Assembly: GCA_002633005.1 (NCBI GenBank)
Contig: NMRA01000271.1
Location: forward strand, 141,588 to 205,587
Direction of reading: 5' to 3'
DNA length: 64,000 bases
Source of the DNA: Phoronis australis
Taxonomy: Eukaryota > Phoronida > Phoronidae
Part shown: positions 36,301 to 42,300 of the stretch, piece after piece
Layout of the letters: the number at the start of each line of letters is the position of its first letter
How positions within the stretch are numbered: position 1 is the first letter of the stretch
Notes under the pieces: generated by a model
The model's database searches: none
What the model was told of the DNA's origin: nothing
What the model saw: only the letters and a program-made list of their open reading frames with translations
Program-made: the position numbers and the translations under genes

Positions 36301-39300
36301 CAGCCACAACCCCTCCCTCTTATAACTACAGCTCCTCCCCCATGTAACCACACTTTCCCTTGTAACCACACCTTCTTCTCCTTGCAACCACACCCCCTCC
36401 CGGTCTAACCACACCTCCTCCCCCATGTGACCACACCTCCTCCCCCCTCGTGACCCATTATGCTCCCTCATACCTGCAGCCGTCGTTCCACTATCTTGAC
36501 CGACGTCCCATCAGCCACCTTGTTCTCCCTGTTAATCCGATCTTCGTTATAGAGCTCGCACAGCTCCTCCTCAAACTTATCAACATTTGGCATGATACTT
36601 AGCACCACCTTGTCCAAGTGACACTCCATGGATCGCACGCACTTGGGCTTCTTCAAGTTGTCGACGTCTTGAGAAAAAATAAAACAAGGATCCAGAGATA
36701 CAGACTAACACAAAGGTATCGCAGTTCCCATTCAACGCAATCCTGAATGCAAGCTAAGATATTCAATGACAAACAATGCGCGTCATTTGGACTACATCTT
36801 TGTATGAGCTTAATAGGATGGAAAGGGTTTTAATAAACCTGCCTTCATTGATGAGCTTATTTTCACAGTTCGAAATCATATCGAAAAGAAGCTCTGTCAT
36901 CAGGTTGCATTTACATGGCCATGAAACGTAGATGGTAAATTCATTTGATGATCCTCAAAAACTTTGTTTTCTGGCCTTAAGACCATTTACATTCTACTCT
37001 CCTCAATAATTTTATGAAATTCCAGTCAATTACCCTTTGTAAATTAACTGATGTCAAACTGTCTGACTTCCAAACATGCAGACAAAAGTAATTTTACATC
37101 TTTCCAAATCTTACAATTATGGCAAAGGCAACAAAAGCACAAACTTTAACTGCTTAAGTTTACAGACAAACATTGCCGCCAGAAACTCAATTGTGGTCAC
37201 AAGATAAAATTCCAATACAGAGTATTAGTGATGCCCATTATGACAAGAATGGAAATATAGAAATTTTCACATCTCTATGCAAATTTACTGAACACGAACA
37301 CGTGTGCATTGACACAGCATGCCTACTCCACAAACCTGGATGTTTTGGATCTTTGGGAGCCTCAGCCATGCCTGGGACTATGTCATTGTTCCCAATGAGG
37401 ACATTTTCTGGCAGTAGATGCATGATTTTTTGTAGGTTCTTATGTGTGCGTATCGCATAAGACACCTGACAGCCGGGCACCATCTTCAAGTGTTCGTTAC
37501 TCTCAATGGGGTCGTCCATATACAACAGAGCTCGTGGGGAACCACCGTACACATCTAACCTGTATGAGTTAAAGGAAACGTTCACTAACAGGGATTACAC
37601 GTTGCTGAGGATTTCAAACCAGACAACTGTACTGTATGATGTAAATTCAACAATGCAATTATGCAAACATTTATTACAAATGAGTTAATATTTAATCAAC
37701 TCTTATCCTCTGATTCAATGATAAAAAAAAACATTTGTTCGACGTTGACAATTAATTCAGGGGTCTGTTTTGAACACAAAAAGCGACAAGAGATTTAAGC
37801 CATAAAATTTGTCTTTAACACACTCCACACAACTATTTCAGAAAAATACTTAAAGTTCACTTGTGCAAAACTCAAAAGTCTTTTAGAATATACACATAAC
37901 TGATAGTTTCTGAGAAAGTTTGTATTAATTATTTCTAGACTGTGAGCGTACGACCAAATTTCTGTCTTAAGTTCTAAGTCACCGAAAAGAGTCAAGCCAC
38001 AGACTGGTGTTAAGCATGCCTACCTTTGCATGCGTACAGGTTGACTGCTAGTTGTGTCCAACATATCCCCGTCGTGTTTAAATAGCCTGAACATTGCCCA
38101 ACCACACGAAGCCTTGACATAGTGTCCTTCACTCTGATCAGTAATGGCTGCCACCTCGATCACAAGTACTATATTCATGTCGTTTAAAGACGTGTGGAAA
38201 TATACATTCTGAAACAGCGCGTCGTACAAAACATAACAACTGTTAAACAATTCAGTAAAATACACATTTGAATAAATAAAATTATGTTAATTGTCAAAGG
38301 CACGTCAATGTCAAGGATAAGAATTACAGCACGGATTAAATTTTAACAGCTCACGAGATAGCATGATAGTTTCATTGGTCAATTTATCAGACATTGCACG
38401 TTAACTAACTGCACTGAAATAAAGATGGGCAGTTGAGAAAAGGATTATTTCAATATTAACACTTAGAACCAAATTACGCAGCAACGAAATATCCTACTTC
38501 TATTGGGAATGAAACGTACAAACGTGCTTCTCCTGAAAATAACACGGCTCTTCATAGATTCAACGAAATAGTTCATAGCCATGACAGCTGACAGTCAACA
38601 TAACAAGATAAAAATTGTGAACATTCATCCACCATCATAACAAAGTACCTTTGACAGAACAAAATTAAACCTGAGAAAATTAACATTCAGCGTACTTCCT
38701 CCAAGGAAATCATGAATTCACTAACAAACACCTGTTTGTATTTTATCTTTTTATTCTTGTTCACAAGCAGCATTAAACATAAAAAAGTTTTAGATTGATT
38801 TTAAATATTCAGAATAAAAATGGCTCCAGGCCACGAAGAAAGAACACCTCAACTACACGTAGGATAGGACCCACTCTTGCCAATGTGTTTCCAAACACTA
38901 ATGAAAAATAATAGCAATATCAATAATAATAATAATAATAACTAATGATAATTAATAACAGTAACAACAATTATAATAAAAAACTAAAACTAAAAATAAC
39001 TATAATAATAGTGATAATAATAACAACATTTCCTTAACAATACAGCCTTGGTGGATGCTAGAGCTTTTGGAATGTTTTTATAATAGCTGTTAAAACAAAC
39101 CTTACCTGATTATAGTTGAGCCTTGGCTTTTGACCGCTGACCTCTTTAGCCTTCATAAGTGGCCCAGCCCAGGTACGTCCGAAAAACTGTTTATAGGTAA
39201 CATCAAACAAACTGACGTACAGCTGATACTGGACATTGGCAAGAGCATCCTGAAACAAGAATGAAACAGGTACTGGTTATATAAACTTGTCTCAAGACGA

Positions 39301-42300
39301 TAAACTCTGATAAGGATTAGTTACCAGCAACAATAACCCAGGCCTCTTTGAAGTGTAATAAAAAATTGCCACATTGAGTAACTGACAACTTCTTCAATAA
39401 AATAACAAAATAGAAAATACTGGAAACAAAGATGCAAGATTCTAAGACAAGACACGTTCAACTCGACCCGTTTCTACTTTGACAATAGATTAGCACAAAA
39501 ACCGACCAGTGACATCAGCGACTCTCATCATGAGCAAAGATCTCAGTTCTCTTGATGTGGACCAGAGCAATTACTACAAATTAGCAATGGCTACACGGCA
39601 ATAATACACTGGCTGAAATGAATTGCAATGTCATAGGCTGAAATTATTGAATATTTTAACTGTCTGACTCCTGAAATTTGAATCATCATGAAACGTTAGG
39701 TCCGGATCATTTTTCTAAAAAGAAATATGACAAAAATCATCCAAAAACTATGTAACTGGATTCACCTTGTCGACAAGTATTGCAGTGTAGACCGACGATC
39801 ACGGTCTATCATTGATTTGAACAATTAACAATAGACTAGATTGTTATCTGCATTTGAAGACAAACCCAGGTCCCCTACCTCCCCCCTCCCCTAAATCCGC
39901 CACTGAACAGTCACAGACAGTTTTACACTTTGTCTAGTGAAACAGAAATTAATTCAACAATCAATGCATACTAACCACAGATTCAGGTACAACTATACCG
40001 ATCAATGACTCCAGTGACAAACAAAACGGACATTTGAGCTCACTCCTTGTCGCAAAACGATTTGATGGTAACCTAACAAACTCATTCTTCACGAAATTAA
40101 TCCAGCTTCGATCAGCATCTTTCTGTCTCGGAATACACAAAGTGACTCGCTTCTCAGTACTCGTTTCTTCATAATCGGAAGATTCTGACATAGTGAATCC
40201 ATCCACCGACTTTTTGGTTTTCTCCGAAGCTTCGGACGTCACTTCTAAGCTGGAGTTCAACAACTCGTTTCCTAAGTTACTGTTTGGCCTGCCATTGTAA
40301 GCCACAGCGCTTCTTGGCGGCCAGGTTGTATCCGGTGGCCATGTTGCCATGTAGTTGGGAGGGTAGTTGGAATGACGTTGCCTTGGCTGTGGTAGAGTCT
40401 GTGGTACATACCCCATGAGAAACATATTGTACTGCAAACTGCCCGGCTTCAGGTATTGACAATAGTCCATATTAATAGTAACTGAAAGGTGAGTACCACT
40501 TGAAATAATATGCCAGCTAAAAGCACCCAACAGATTCAAAACTGCCTTGAGGTGAAGAGTTCAAGTGAACAGTGACTGGCAGGTTCTTCTAATAGTATTC
40601 GAATTCTTTCAGAAACAAGAAAAGTCAACACATTTCATAATTCATACAGGCGCGTAAGTTAGATTTTAAATGTTAACGAATAAGTGGTGTGTATACAAAC
40701 ATCGATTTCAAGATTATTGCTGCATGCAGGCAATGTCTGCAAAATCATTCAGAGCGGAAACAGAAATCAGTTAGGCTAATTGAGCATCTGAATTTCAAAT
40801 TAAAAAACAAGCGTGAAGAGTTAGCACAAATAGTACTCAAGCCCAATTACATACTTGGTAAATTAACTTTAGCACAACTCAAATACACAAACTTATAGTT
40901 ACTCCACAATCCAGGACATAAGCTAGTCTACTTTTAGTCACATTGAAGATTCACAAGATCACGTATCCATTCTGCAACACTCTATGTGATCAAAATCATC
41001 ACTACTAGATGCATCAACTAGAAATCTCGATGGAAACACGTTTTCTTGAACAATATCGTCTTCGATTAACGAGTCAATCATATCCTGTCAAGATATTCCC
41101 TGAAGGCGTGTAAATTTATAAGGTCAGACTGAACATAAATGGGTGGAGTTTGGTAAGTTTGGATTAAGCTCTATTACAAGGAGTGATATAAAACTGATAA
41201 CTGTCTCACAACAACACTGTTATTAAACATATTTAAAACAAGAACCATAAAGTAATAAATCTGTCAATTCAAGATAGAATAGTGCATTGAAGTTAAGACT
41301 ACAGGAAATTATTCAATACACGTACGTACCTATTCAATTTAAAGTGCTACAGCAAAGCTAAACAAATAATTACAATTGAATTTTAAAAACTAATCTTCAA
41401 CTAGCTTTTACAGTACATTTGACACAGAAACGGTGACTAAGCCAGGTGTCATCTACAGACAAAAACACTTAAAGCAAATGAACAGTTCCAGCTGTGGTAC
41501 GTTATAATCCATAATGCAAAAGTTCACGTCCATTCCACAGCATACAAATCCTCCTATTACAAATATATCACGATAGAAGTCAACACAATCCAAACTGTTG
41601 CCTGTGATAAACCTGTTCGACAAACTTAGCTCACTGCAACAAGTCACGTTTGGTATGAAACATCCTGTAAAAGGTTCGCATTGTTCCCTGTGCATTGAGA
41701 ACAGCCAAGCTTTAATATTGCATTGTTCCGATTGACAATACCACAAGGGCGTGTGTTAAAAAGTATACGGTGACACAGATGAATGAATAACAGACTTACA
41801 GCGTCAGGTATATAAAAAAGGAAAATATTGAATCCAGTCGCCATGGATACAGCTTTCCCTATATATATATAATTCATCAGGCGTGAAGCTTAAAATTAAT
41901 TCAAATAGACAGAAAGCTGTCAGCAACGGACGTTGACTCGAGAGGAAACAAAATTGGAACAGTCCAGAAAGGCAAGTTGGCTGACAATATGATCATATGA
42001 TCATAATTTTTGTACAATACTAAAAAGCGCATAACTGACTGATGTAATTGAAGAATAGTTGTTAGGAGACAAGTTAAACTTAAACCATTCGTCATATTTA
42101 AGGCTAGAAAATGGCTAAATGACCTCTACACCAATCCTCTAGTTTTTTTGATTGATGCTTAAATCTGTTTATTTTTCAAGGCAAACAAAAGTCAAATAGA
42201 GGGCTGATTACATTAGGGCTAGTTAAATATTAGCAAAAGAGGTGGAAATTGAAACTATACTCATAGAAATAGTTACGTTAGTACCGTAAGTACATAGCTC

